Positions 1-7,796 of a DNA stretch of 20,526 nucleotides are shown piece by piece. A program made the translations under genes and the position numbers. How positions within the stretch are numbered: position 1 is the stretch's first letter; each line of letters opens with the position of its first letter. The DNA is from JAVBRU01 sp031547595 (GTDB lineage Bacteria > Bacillota > Clostridia > Christensenellales > Aristaeellaceae). The stretch lies in the NCBI GenBank assembly GCA_031547595.1, contig JAVBRU010000067.1, forward strand, positions 1 to 20,526. The letters are read 5' to 3'. The notes under the pieces are model-generated. The model ran no database searches and was not told where the DNA came from. It worked only from the letters and a program-made list of their open reading frames with translations.

Positions 1-2271
1 TTTTTCAGCCGTGAGGGTGAGTTTCGCCTCGGGCATGCCAGGAGACGTGACCCGTACAACCGCCTCGCCAGTTTCGTCCGTTGCTGACACCATGATCAGC
101 AGCTTCCCGCTGAACAGCCGCTTGGAGCTTCCTTTATACGCATCATAATCTGTGCTGTCGCCATTGTCCAGGCCCACAAGCCGCGCCGCGCCGGTGGCCG
201 ATACTTCCACGCGGTTGTTGGCATTTTGCACAGGATTACCTTCTGCATCTGCCATGGAAACCGTGATAAATGCCATGCTCTGGCCGTCGGCCAGGATTGT
301 CTTTGCACTGCTATCAAGCAAGATTTGCGCCGCATCGCCAAAGGAGCGCTGCACATCTGTGGCAATGATGCAGCCATTTTCATCATAGGCATGGGCAGTC
401 AATACGCCCTTTTGATAGGGCAAGCGCCATTTCCCTTGCAGCTCCTGGCCGTGCTTATGATCAATGTCCACAATACCCTGTGATTGGCCATTGAAAAACA
501 GCTCTATACGTGGTGCGTTGCTGCACACCTGCACGTCGATCATCTGGCCGACGCTAAAATCCCAATATGGATAAATGTGCACCATGGGTGCTGTTTTATA
601 GTCTGTCCAAGCCGACTGAAACACATAGAAAGCATCCTTGGGGAAACCAGCGGTATCCACCGTGCCAAAGTAGCTGTTCTTGGTGTGGTAAGGTGTGGGT
701 TCGCCGATATAATCGGTGCCAGACCACAGGAATTGCCCCAGGCTGAAAAGCGCGTCCCGGTCGTCCGTGATGCATTTTTCCATGCTGCGGGTGCCCCAGC
801 TGGTGGCACTGTTGCCAAGGGACGAGCATTGCCGATCGTCATCGGCGAGGATCGGGGTGGCGGCCGGGAAGTGATAGATACCGCGGCTTTGCACCAGCGA
901 ATACGTCTCGCTGCCGTATATTACCCAATCAGGGTGTGCGGCGTGGTGCGCGTGATAATATTTTTCTGCATAGTTATAGCCCGCGATCTTCACGATTTCC
1001 GCACAGGCCTGGGCATTCCCCCACGGCATGAAGTTGGAGCCGATGGTTGCACGGGCATTTGTAAGATAATCATGCTTTTGCACCTCCGCCATCAGCATGC
1101 GCGTCACTTCCTGGCCGCGTTCGCTTGCGTGGGTGTCATAAATCTCATTGCCAATGCTCCACAGGATGAGGCTTGGGTGATTGCGATCTCGGCGAATCCA
1201 GCTTGCCACATCGCGCGGCATCCATTCGCCAAAGAAGCGCGCATAATCGTAGGGTGTTTTCGGGCGCTCCCACATATCAAAGGCTTCCGAAACCACCAGC
1301 AGCCCCATTTCGTCAGCAAGCTCCATGAGTTCCACAGCGGGCATGTTATGTGCCGTGCGAATGGCGTTGACGCCCATTTTTTGCATGGTGGACAGCTGAC
1401 GGCGAAGTGCATCGCGGTTGACCGCAGCGCCCAGCGCGCCAAGGTCATGATGCAGGCATACCCCGTTTAGTTTCATCCGAATACCGTTTAACAAAAAACC
1501 CTGCTCTGGATCCAGCGTGATGGTGCGCAGGCCAAACTGCTGCTCTTCGCACATCACCGTTTGGTCGCCTACCAGCAAATGAGATACCAAACGGTAGCGG
1601 TATGGATGTTCAAGCGACCATAGAACAGGTGCTTTGATCGAAAGTATTACAGAGGATAGCGCTTCGCTGACAGGCGCGTTGATAGCTGCCACCATATTGG
1701 CCGCAGCATCGTATATTTGATGGCAAACCAACATACCCGGTACCACAGCAGAGAATTCGGTGTCAATTTGTACATTCCAACCGTCCGGTGCCAGCCTCGG
1801 TGCAATATAGATGCCGTCCGAAACAAAGTGAACCGGCGGAAGCCGCTTCAGCCACACATTGCGGTAGATGCCTGCGCCGGAATACCAGCGCGAGTTGGGG
1901 CTCTGATACACCACGCGCACCAGAATTTCGTTGGCACCGGGCTGCAAATGCTCGGTCAAATCCACTTCAAAAGTGGAATAGCCATACTTCCATTCCCCTG
2001 CCACAGAGCCGTTCACAAAAATCGTGCTATCCATATAGACGCCTTCAAAGCGCAGCACAATCCTTTCACCCGCTTGCTCCTCTTTGTATTCAAAAGCACG
2101 CCGGTACCAGCCTTCACCGGTTTCGTATAAATCATTCACCTGCCAGATCAACCAATCATGCGGCAAATCAACGGGCTGCCAGGAGGCGTCGCTCAGTGCC
2201 GTTAACGCAGTGTGAAGCGGCTGTTTACTAAATTGCCAGGCATCATTGAAAAGCTGTTGGGTGTACTTCAT
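1..2271 (-). CDS. GH2 beta-galactosidase-type glycoside hydrolase, C-terminus cut by window edge
   Basis: Retaining glycoside hydrolase of family 2, most likely removing terminal beta-galactosyl residues from oligosaccharides. The frame is open from ATG at 2271 to base 1 (757 codons) with no stop, so only a short C-terminal piece is missing. Seen by translation: an N-terminal sugar-binding sandwich (about 1-170), an Ig-like domain, a TIM barrel (about 275-560) with WSIGNE carrying the acid/base Glu376 and YGSETYS carrying the likely nucleophile Glu455, a DUF4982-like domain (about 565-630, motif IELFFNG) and a GH2_C5-like Ig domain (from about 645, motif GLDNGDSTD). That domain order is known from bacterial beta-galactosidases. 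There is no signal peptide, so it is probably cytoplasmic. GAAGGGG lies about 11 bases before the ATG. Beta-glucuronidase or another GH2 activity cannot be excluded. Confidence 0.9.
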   Translation of the reverse strand, partial: MKYTQQLFNDAWQFSKQPLHTALTALSDASWQPVDLPHDWLIWQVNDLYETGEGWYRRAFEYKEEQAGERIVLRFEGVYMDSTIFVNGSVAGEWKYGYSTFEVDLTEHLQPGANEILVRVVYQSPNSRWYSGAGIYRNVWLKRLPPVHFVSDGIYIAPRLAPDGWNVQIDTEFSAVVPGMLVCHQIYDAAANMVAAINAPVSEALSSVILSIKAPVLWSLEHPYRYRLVSHLLVGDQTVMCEEQQFGLRTITLDPEQGFLLNGIRMKLNGVCLHHDLGALGAAVNRDALRRQLSTMQKMGVNAIRTAHNMPAVELMELADEMGLLVVSEAFDMWERPKTPYDYARFFGEWMPRDVASWIRRDRNHPSLILWSIGNEIYDTHASERGQEVTRMLMAEVQKHDYLTNARATIGSNFMPWGNAQACAEIVKIAGYNYAEKYYHAHHAAHPDWVIYGSETYSLVQSRGIYHFPAATPILADDDRQCSSLGNSATSWGTRSMEKCITDDRDALFSLGQFLWSGTDYIGEPTPYHTKNSYFGTVDTAGFPKDAFYVFQSAWTDYKTAPMVHIYPYWDFSVGQMIDVQVCSNAPRIELFFNGQSQGIVDIDHKHGQELQGKWRLPYQKGVLTAHAYDENGCIIATDVQRSFGDAAQILLDSSAKTILADGQSMAFITVSMADAEGNPVQNANNRVEVSATGAARLVGLDNGDSTDYDAYKGSSKRLFSGKLLIMVSATDETGEAVVRVTSPGMPEAKLTLTAEK

Positions 2272-2316
2272 GTACAGTCGCGCCCCTTCGTATCATAATT
2301 TAAAAAACACAAACAA

Positions 2317-2345
2317 ATTATACTCCATATTATCACAATTTACAA
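2317..2345 (-). promoter_or_regulatory. Predicted sigma-A promoter of the GH2 gene
   Basis: On the minus strand, TTGTAA (2345-2340), a 17-base spacer and a perfect TATAAT (2322-2317). The predicted start near 2310 leaves a leader of about 40 bases before the ATG at 2271. Its -35 is only five bases from the -35 of the divergent promoter at 2351, so the two probably share regulation. Prediction from sequence only. Confidence 0.6.
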
Positions 2346-2349
2346 TAGC

Positions 2350-2379
2350 GTTGACAATACGAATGCAACGGTGTAAACT
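2350..2379 (+). promoter_or_regulatory. Predicted sigma-A promoter of the tRNA deacylase gene, with overlapping dyad
   Basis: TTGACA (2351-2356), a 17-base spacer and TAAACT (2374-2379) on the plus strand; the -35 is perfect. A 5-bp inverted repeat, CGTTG (2350-2354) and CAACG (2367-2371), overlaps the -35 and spacer and could be an operator, though it is short enough to be chance. The predicted start near 2386 gives an unusually long leader of about 100 bases. Confidence 0.6.
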
Positions 2380-2432
2380 GATCATGTGCATTTTGTAAAA
2401 CATACCGTGTTATGATTTTGTTCGACGAAAAC

Positions 2433-2464
2433 ATACCGAAGTTTATCAAATTCAATACCGAAGT
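2433..2464 (+). repeat. Direct repeat ATACCGAAGT in the deacylase leader
   Basis: Two perfect copies of ATACCGAAGT at 2433-2442 and 2455-2464, 22 bp apart (about two helical turns), plus a partial copy (ATACCG) at 2402-2407. All lie between the predicted transcription start and the ribosome site. They could be binding sites for a regulator acting on the leader DNA or RNA; no function can be assigned from the sequence. Confidence 0.4.
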
Positions 2465-2485
2465 CTAATTCTACAGGAGCGTTTT

Positions 2486-3019
2486 ATGTCATCTGAAACA
2501 TTCACCACCCGGCCAATAGACCTTCGCCCTGCCCCGGAAATGGCAGTGTATCAAATGCTGGAGGACTTGCATATCCCTTATACGCGCATGGATCACCCTG
2601 CTGCGCATACCATTGAGGACTGTATTCCGGTGCGGGAGCGGCTTGGCGTACATGTGTGTAAGAATCTATTCTTATGCAATACACAACGTACCGCATTCTA
2701 TTTGCTGATGATGCCGGGCGAAAAGCCCTTCCACACCAAGGATTTATCCAAGCAGATTGGTTCCTCCCGCCTGTCCTTTGCGTTGCCGGAGCATATGCAA
2801 GAGTTTCTTCACACTTTGCCCGGCGCAGTGAGCGTGATGGGACTTTTGCACGATACGGGTCACCGGGTGCGCCTGCTGATTGATCAGGATTTGATGGCGC
2901 ATGAATATTTTGGCTGCCACCCTTGTGTAAATACCGCCAGCCTACGGCTAAAAATGTCTGATGTAATGGACATATTCCTGCCCGCTACGGGGCATCAGCC
3001 TATGTTTGTAACGTTATGA
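2486..3019 (+). CDS. YbaK/ProX-family aminoacyl-tRNA deacylase (prolyl-tRNA editing type)
   Basis: A 177-residue protein of the YbaK/EbsC/ProX superfamily, which hydrolyses wrongly charged tRNAs such as Ala-tRNA(Pro) or Cys-tRNA(Pro) in trans. Visible signatures: DHPAAHT (36-42), the KNLFL motif with the conserved Lys59, GAVSVMGLLHD (113-123) and a late HPCVNTASL segment (145-153). Length and motif order fit the stand-alone ProX/PrdX branch rather than the INS domain of a prolyl-tRNA synthetase. AGGAG at 2475-2479 is well placed before ATG 2486. It has its own promoter, diverges from the GH2 gene, and its stop overlaps the end of the convergent GNAT gene by 6 bp. The exact editing substrate cannot be read from sequence. 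Confidence 0.87.
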   Translation: MSSETFTTRPIDLRPAPEMAVYQMLEDLHIPYTRMDHPAAHTIEDCIPVRERLGVHVCKNLFLCNTQRTAFYLLMMPGEKPFHTKDLSKQIGSSRLSFALPEHMQEFLHTLPGAVSVMGLLHDTGHRVRLLIDQDLMAHEYFGCHPCVNTASLRLKMSDVMDIFLPATGHQPMFVTL

Positions 3020-3547
3020 GTTGAGTAGATAGCCCATCTCGATGCGAAACTCGTGCTTTTCGATGTCCTGATTGCTATAGGCGCAGCTGTCAAAGCCAAT
3101 TAGCTCAAAGCCTTGTGTTCGATAAAACTTGATCGCGCCCACATTGCAGCTTTGCGTCTCCAATACCAGTGCACGGCGCTTTTGTGTGCGCGCGATTTCC
3201 TTGGCGCGCGTCATCAGCAGCGTGCCAATGCCACGCCTGCGGTAGCCTTCACGCACGCAAATACTGGTGATGCGCAGCCTGTTGTTCCATTCCTCTGGCG
3301 AGACTTCGAGGACGGCTAGCAGATCGTTGCCATCCCACAGGCCATAGGCGTGCGGATCATCCCAATGCGGGGCAAAGAGCTTGTCTGTAAACTCCTTATG
3401 CGTGAGCGCACAGGGCTGCTTGACCATCTCAATGGCAAAGACATTATCACTGGAGCGCACGCGCACATCAAAATATGCCTTGGTATCATAAGAAAACACC
3501 AACTCATATCCCTCGTACTGATCCTTGGGCAACTCGCTAAAGCGCAT
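3014..3547 (-). CDS. GNAT-family N-acetyltransferase resembling streptothricin acetyltransferases
   Basis: A 177-residue GNAT acetyltransferase that would move an acetyl group from acetyl-CoA to an amine. The core is clear: ITSICVREGYRRRGIG (93-108) carries the acetyl-CoA pyrophosphate loop RRRGIG, followed by LVLETQSCN (127-135) and AIKFYRTQGF (138-147). The C-terminal part, with CAYSN and a charged IEKHEFRIEM run, recalls Nat/Sat-type streptothricin acetyltransferases, a large Bacillota group of which most members are not proven resistance enzymes. The start is supported by GAGGGA eight bases upstream and an extended -10 promoter at 3581-3609. It converges on the deacylase gene with overlapping stop codons. 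Substrate unknown. Confidence 0.82.
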   Translation of the reverse strand: MRFSELPKDQYEGYELVFSYDTKAYFDVRVRSSDNVFAIEMVKQPCALTHKEFTDKLFAPHWDDPHAYGLWDGNDLLAVLEVSPEEWNNRLRITSICVREGYRRRGIGTLLMTRAKEIARTQKRRALVLETQSCNVGAIKFYRTQGFELIGFDSCAYSNQDIEKHEFRIEMGYLLNS

Positions 3548-3580
3548 GCAGGTCCCTCGTTTCGATAAATTACTACATAA

Positions 3581-3609
3581 ATTATAGCATATAATATTTT
3601 TTTAGCCAA
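3581..3609 (-). promoter_or_regulatory. Predicted extended -10 promoter of the GNAT gene at 3547
   Basis: Minus strand: TTGGCT (3609-3604), a 17-base spacer, and TATAAT (3586-3581) preceded by TGC, giving an extended -10. Predicted start near 3574, so the leader is about 27 bases. It is back to back with the promoter of the plus-strand GNAT gene. Confidence 0.6.
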
Positions 3610-3629
3610 TAGTCTTTTCAGATGTGTTC

Positions 3630-3638
3630 TGTTATAAT
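3630..3638 (+). promoter_or_regulatory. Predicted extended -10 promoter of the GNAT gene at 3690
   Basis: Plus strand TGTTATAAT: a perfect TATAAT (3633-3638) with TG one base upstream. No good -35 is visible at 16-18 bases, which is tolerable for an extended -10. The predicted start near 3645 leaves a leader of about 45 bases. Confidence 0.5.
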
Positions 3639-3652
3639 AGAAATGAAAAATA

Positions 3653-3672
3653 AAAGCGTGCAATTACGCTTT
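3653..3672 (+). promoter_or_regulatory. Small hairpin just before the ribosome site of the GNAT gene at 3690
   Basis: AAAGCGT (3653-3659) and ACGCTTT (3666-3672) form a perfect 7-bp stem with a 6-base loop, ending three bases before AGGAGG (3676-3681 region). It could set ribosome-site accessibility or mRNA stability. Its role is inference. Confidence 0.35.
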
Positions 3673-3689
3673 ATAGGAGGAAGTTCCTG

Positions 3690-4187
3690 ATGCCTGATAT
3701 GCTGGTCAAGCTGTATAATGTTTTCCCCGAGCCGGAAATGGAAGAGGCCCTGCGTGCGGATGGTATTACTTTCAAGCGCGTGATGCCGCCTGATCTGACA
3801 AACGTGGTCACCTTTGTGAAAGAGAAATTCAGCCAGGGCTGGGCGGACGAATGCACCGTTGGTATCATGAAAAACCACTGCTGGATCGCCGTATGCGAGA
3901 AGAAAGTGATCGGTTTTGCGTGCTATGACACCACAATGCCAGACTATTTTGGCCCCACCGGTGTTGACCCGGATTATCGTGGCAAGGGCATTGGCCGTGT
4001 GCTGCTGGTGAAGAGCCTGCTGTCCCTCAAAGAAATGGGCTATGCGTATGCCATTATTGGCTTTGCCGGCCCTGTGGATTTCTACAGCAAAGTGGTGGGC
4101 GCGACAGTGATCCCCGATTCCACGCCCCGCTCTTACCACAACCTGATCAAGCTGGACTCTGCCTATGCAGACAACATAAATCCTTAA
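3690..4187 (+). CDS. GNAT-family N-acetyltransferase, substrate unknown
   Basis: A 165-residue GNAT protein. The acetyl-CoA-binding motif A is clear at about 89-103 (GPTGVDPDYRGKGIG) followed by a helix rich in leucine, and a VDFYSKVVGA segment (129-138) matches the C-terminal part of the fold where a Tyr often acts as general acid. The N-terminal region has few features that would name the substrate. AGGAGGAAG lies before ATG 3690, behind an extended -10 promoter. The last 41 bp overlap the 3' end of the convergent tcdA gene. It is unlike the neighbouring GNAT at 3014-3547 outside the motif A core, so the two are not a recent duplication. Confidence 0.82.
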   Translation: MPDMLVKLYNVFPEPEMEEALRADGITFKRVMPPDLTNVVTFVKEKFSQGWADECTVGIMKNHCWIAVCEKKVIGFACYDTTMPDYFGPTGVDPDYRGKGIGRVLLVKSLLSLKEMGYAYAIIGFAGPVDFYSKVVGATVIPDSTPRSYHNLIKLDSAYADNINP

Positions 4188-4866
4188 TCACTTCTCCCGC
4201 GGCAATCATACCCGCCACAGGCGGCACATAGGGCATGCTGCCCGGCAAGTGCCTGCCGTGCTCTGTATGCACTTGCTGCGGCTTCAGCGGTTCTTCCTTG
4301 GAGTACACAACCTTGAGCGCGGGAACACCGCGCTTTTTGAGTATACCGCGCATCGCCTTGGCCAGTGGACATACGCTGGTAGCATAGAGATCCGAAACCT
4401 CAAAGCGCGTGGCGTCCAGTTTATTCCCCGCTCCCATACAGCTGATGATGGGGATGTTTTTCTGATATGCCAATTCGATCAGCAGTGCCTTGGATGTAAC
4501 TGTATCAATAGCGTCTACGATATAATCATATGGATCCAAGGGATAATCGGCAGCGTTCTCGGCGGAATAAAAGACCGCATGTGCGTGAACGACGGCTTCC
4601 GGGTGAATATCCAAGATGCGGCTTCGAAGCACTTCCACTTTGGGCTGGCCAACGGTGGAATGCAGCGCAATGATCTGGCGGTTGATGTTGCTAAGACTCA
4701 CCGTATCGGCATCAAATAAAGAAATCTGCCCCACCCCGGCCCTCGCCAGTGCTTCCGTGCAGGCACCGCCCACGCCGCCAACGCCCAAAACGGCAACATG
4801 CGCGTTTTTTAGCCGGTCTATCGCCTGATCTCCAATCAGCAAAGCTGTCCGCGCAAACTGACTCAT
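4147..4866 (-). CDS. tcdA: tRNA threonylcarbamoyladenosine dehydratase (TcdA)
   Basis: E1-like ATP-dependent enzyme that cyclises t6A37 to ct6A in ANN-decoding tRNAs, helping decoding. The 239-residue protein has the ThiF/MoeB nucleotide-binding loop VLGVGGVGG (26-34), the aspartate at FDAD (51-54), SNINRQ (59-64), the DAIDTVTSK segment (118-126) and the TcdA-typical stretch CMGAGNKLD (143-151) followed by SVCPLAKAMR (164-173). Length and motifs match TcdA/YgdL rather than the longer MoeB or ThiF. AGGAAG stands seven bases before ATG 4866. It is the last gene of the operon beginning at 8497, 18 bp after comF, and its 3' end overlaps the convergent GNAT gene by 41 bp. The partner CsdE-type proteins known in E. 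coli are not in the window. Confidence 0.93.
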   Translation of the reverse strand: MSQFARTALLIGDQAIDRLKNAHVAVLGVGGVGGACTEALARAGVGQISLFDADTVSLSNINRQIIALHSTVGQPKVEVLRSRILDIHPEAVVHAHAVFYSAENAADYPLDPYDYIVDAIDTVTSKALLIELAYQKNIPIISCMGAGNKLDATRFEVSDLYATSVCPLAKAMRGILKKRGVPALKVVYSKEEPLKPQQVHTEHGRHLPGSMPYVPPVAGMIAAGEVIKDLCCLHRQSPA

Positions 4867-4884
4867 CTTATCTTCCTTTCCGTA

Positions 4885-5625
4885 TCACCACACAACGGCA
4901 GCTGTGCACAGGCAAACGCTGCGAGCGCCCTGCGCCAGCAATGCTTCAGCACAAACACGTGCGGTATTGCCCGTGGTGCGCACATCGTCTATCAGCAGCA
5001 CCCTTTTGCCTTGCACGCTGGGCAGGGCAACGTACGCGCCTGCCACGTTTCCGGCACGCCGTGCCTTGGACATACTGCTCTGCTTTTTTGTGTTTCGCAC
5101 TTTGATCAGCGCGTCTTCCACCGGAATGCGAATGCGAAAGCTCAGCTCGTTCGCTAAAACCAAGGACTGATTCATCCCCCGCTCCCGCAGACGCAGCCGG
5201 TGCAAGGGAACCGGCACCAGCACATCAAAATCCCTGTGGCGGCCGAGGGATTTTTCCATTCCATCGGCCAGTGCACGCGCAGAGGCTTCTATCACGTCAA
5301 ATTTCAGCTGATGGATCAGCTTTCGGATGCTGCCATCGTACTGATAATAGGAATAAGCAAAATCGATACCGCGCATGTTGCCCTGCTTGCAAAACTTGCA
5401 CGTCCAGCCACTGGGCAGGCGCGACAGGCAGCGCGGACACGTCATGGGCGGAAGAATCCAATCGCTCAGCCGATCGCGGCAGGTGCCGCACAGGCAATCC
5501 TCATCGGATGCGTGCACAGGGTCCTCACACAGCAGGCAGCTTGCTGCCCAGGGGAAAAGCAGGCGATCCTCCAAGGCCCCGGCCTTTTGCGAAAGATTGC
5601 GGATACGTGAAATCATGCTTCGCAT
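4885..5625 (-). CDS. comF: ComF-family phosphoribosyltransferase-like protein
   Basis: A 246-residue ComF family member; in Bacillus and other naturally transformable bacteria ComF helps single-stranded DNA uptake, but the family is widespread in species not known to be transformable. Seen: cysteine pairs in an N-terminal zinc-binding region (C30/C33, C44-C49, C63/C66, C76/C79), the PVPLHRLRLRERGMNQS segment (138-154), and the PRPP-binding motif VLLIDDVRTTGNTA (209-222). Full length for the family. ATG 5625 overlaps the recD2 stop by 13 bp and has GAGGG seven bases upstream, so translation is probably coupled. No other competence gene is present here. Confidence 0.9.
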   Translation of the reverse strand: MRSMISRIRNLSQKAGALEDRLLFPWAASCLLCEDPVHASDEDCLCGTCRDRLSDWILPPMTCPRCLSRLPSGWTCKFCKQGNMRGIDFAYSYYQYDGSIRKLIHQLKFDVIEASARALADGMEKSLGRHRDFDVLVPVPLHRLRLRERGMNQSLVLANELSFRIRIPVEDALIKVRNTKKQSSMSKARRAGNVAGAYVALPSVQGKRVLLIDDVRTTGNTARVCAEALLAQGARSVCLCTAAVVW

Positions 5626-7796
5626 AGGCGTTCCCTCAGTGCCGTAAAACGCTGCACAATGTGATCGTTATGCACCATCTGCGCAATGGCGCTCTCCATC
5701 CCAACCAGCATCACCAGGCGCCTGGCGCGGGTGACAGCGGTGTAGAACAGATTGCGCGTCAGCAGCATGGGCGGCCCGCCTACCACCGGCATCACCACGC
5801 AGGGAAACTCGCTGCCCTGGCTTTTGTGCACGGATAAGCAGTAGGCCAGCTCCACCTCTTCCAGCTGTTGATACTCATATATCACCGTGCGCTCGTCATC
5901 ATAGCGCACCGATACGGTGTGATCCTGGGTGTCAATCGCGGTGATAAAGCCGACATCACCATTGAAGACCCCCTGGCCCTCCTCGCCGCTGTCGGTCTGC
6001 CATTCCAGCTGGTAGTTGTTCTTGATATGCATCACTTTATCACCCGTGCGGAAGGTGGTATCACCATACGTGGCTTCGCGCTTGCCGGGGGCTGACGGAT
6101 TGAACGCCTCCTGCAATAAGCGATTGATGGCGTACACACCGGCGCCGCCCTTTTTGGTGGGTGATAGCACTTGAATATCGCGCATGGGCAGTTTTGTGTT
6201 CAAAAAGCCCGGCAAACGCTGGGTGCACAGCTTCACAATAGCCTGGGCGGCATCCTCCGCACGCTGGTGACGTTCAAAGAAAAAATCGCTGCCCCGCTGA
6301 TTGAGCAGCGGCAGTTCATCATGGTTGATGCGGTGGGCATTGACGACGATCATGCTTTCGCTTTCCTGACGGAAAATATCTGTCAACCGCACGCTGGGCA
6401 GCGCGCCGCTGAGCAGAATATCCCCCAGCACGTTGCCCGCGCCTACGGAAGGCAGCTGATCGGCGTCCCCCACCAATATCAGGCGGGTGCCCGGCGTAAT
6501 GGCGCGAAGCAAGCTGCGCATCAAAAAAATATCTACCATCGACATCTCGTCAATGATCACGCAGGCGCATGTCAGCGGATTTTGCTCGTTGCGCTGGAAC
6601 GCCTCTTCGTCGCCGCTATATTCCAGCAGCCGATGCAGTGTTTTGGCTTCCTTGCCAGTGGCCTCGCTCATGCGCTTTGCGGCGCGGCCGGTAGGCGCGG
6701 CAAGCAGTACATCCTTGCCAAGCAGCGATAATATGCAGTTAATAATCGTCGTTTTGCCTGTCCCAGGACCACCCGTGATCACCAGCATGCCGTTTTGCAC
6801 GGCATCGATGACGGCGTGGCGCTGATTGACGCTGAAGCTGATATTGTTGGTCTTTTCATAGACGGTAATAGCCTTAGAAATCGCAGCATCTTTTTGCGTC
6901 TGTGCATTAGCGAGCAAGGTTTTGAGGCGGCGTGCGATTTCCGTTTCGGCATAATAATAGGCAGGGAGAAATACAGCCTGTACTTCTCCGATATCGCTGC
7001 ATACGACCTCCCGGGAAAGCAGCAGCGCTTGCAAATGCTGCTCGATATAATCCGGTGACACGCGAAGCAGCTCTGCCGCGCGATGCTGGAGGGTTTTGAG
7101 GGGCAAATAAGTGTGCCCGATGCTGGTTGCGGCGTCCTGCAGGGCATATTTGATGCCCGCGCGTACGCGATAATCACAGTCCTGCATCAGCCCCATCGAC
7201 AGCGCAATGCGGTCTGCCGTCAGAAAGCCTACGCCGTCCACATCATCCACCAGGCGGTATGGGTTTTCGCGGATGACATCCTGCGTGCGGCTGCCATACA
7301 CGCGGCTGATTTTGACGCACAGCGCTGGGGGCACGCCATAGGATTGCAAGAATATCATGGCCTGGCGCGCGGCAAATTGATCCCTGAAGCTTTCGGCAAT
7401 TAGCTTGGCGCGCTTGGCACCAATGCCGGGCACGAGCATCAGCCGTTCCGGCGCATCGCTGAGCACGTCCAGCGTTTTCTTGCCAAACTCCTGCACCAGC
7501 AGCTTGGCCGTAGCCGGACCAACGCCGCGGATCAGGCCGGAGGCCAGATAGCGCTCAATCCCCAACAGCGTGGTGGGCTTTTGCACATTGCAGGTGGTGG
7601 CCTTCCACTGCTTGCCGTACTGTGGGTGCTCCATCCAGCCGCCATCAAACACCACCTGCTCCCCCGCAGCCAGGGCGGGCAGCGTGCCCACAACGGTCAC
7701 ACTCTCGCGTCCACGACGCGCCTGGACGACGGAATAGCCATTGTCCTCATTGCGGAACACCGTTTCTTCTATGACGGCCTCTAACTGTTCGGACAT
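5613..7796 (-). CDS. recD2: RecD2-type ATP-dependent 5'-3' DNA helicase
   Basis: Superfamily 1B helicase of the RecD2/YrrC type, acting in DNA repair without RecBC. The 727-residue form starting at 7796 has an N-terminal OB-like region (MSEQLEAVIEETVFRNEDNG), helix-hairpin-helix motifs at about 88-100 (IRGVGPATAKLL) and 122-133 (VPGIGAKRAKLI), Walker A GGPGTGKTT (342-350), Walker B IIDEMSM (414-420), motif III GDADQLPS (443-450) and motif VI YTAVTRAR (685-692). The frame stays open 59 codons further upstream, but that would overlap the previous gene by about 190 bp and lacks a ribosome site, whereas GAGGA sits just before 7796. It overlaps the TtcA-like gene by 16 bp and comF by 13 bp, so it belongs to one operon. 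Confidence 0.95.
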   Translation of the reverse strand: MSEQLEAVIEETVFRNEDNGYSVVQARRGRESVTVVGTLPALAAGEQVVFDGGWMEHPQYGKQWKATTCNVQKPTTLLGIERYLASGLIRGVGPATAKLLVQEFGKKTLDVLSDAPERLMLVPGIGAKRAKLIAESFRDQFAARQAMIFLQSYGVPPALCVKISRVYGSRTQDVIRENPYRLVDDVDGVGFLTADRIALSMGLMQDCDYRVRAGIKYALQDAATSIGHTYLPLKTLQHRAAELLRVSPDYIEQHLQALLLSREVVCSDIGEVQAVFLPAYYYAETEIARRLKTLLANAQTQKDAAISKAITVYEKTNNISFSVNQRHAVIDAVQNGMLVITGGPGTGKTTIINCILSLLGKDVLLAAPTGRAAKRMSEATGKEAKTLHRLLEYSGDEEAFQRNEQNPLTCACVIIDEMSMVDIFLMRSLLRAITPGTRLILVGDADQLPSVGAGNVLGDILLSGALPSVRLTDIFRQESESMIVVNAHRINHDELPLLNQRGSDFFFERHQRAEDAAQAIVKLCTQRLPGFLNTKLPMRDIQVLSPTKKGGAGVYAINRLLQEAFNPSAPGKREATYGDTTFRTGDKVMHIKNNYQLEWQTDSGEEGQGVFNGDVGFITAIDTQDHTVSVRYDDERTVIYEYQQLEEVELAYCLSVHKSQGSEFPCVVMPVVGGPPMLLTRNLFYTAVTRARRLVMLVGMESAIAQMVHNDHIVQRFTALRERLCEA

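Noticed and set aside
484..1470. Plus-strand open frame of 328 codons
   Set aside because: It lies wholly antisense to the GH2 gene, whose catalytic motifs are clear, and its translation has no recognisable domain.
3014..4187. The two GNAT genes as a tandem duplication
   Set aside because: They share only the acetyl-CoA motif; the rest of the sequences, the strand and the lengths differ.
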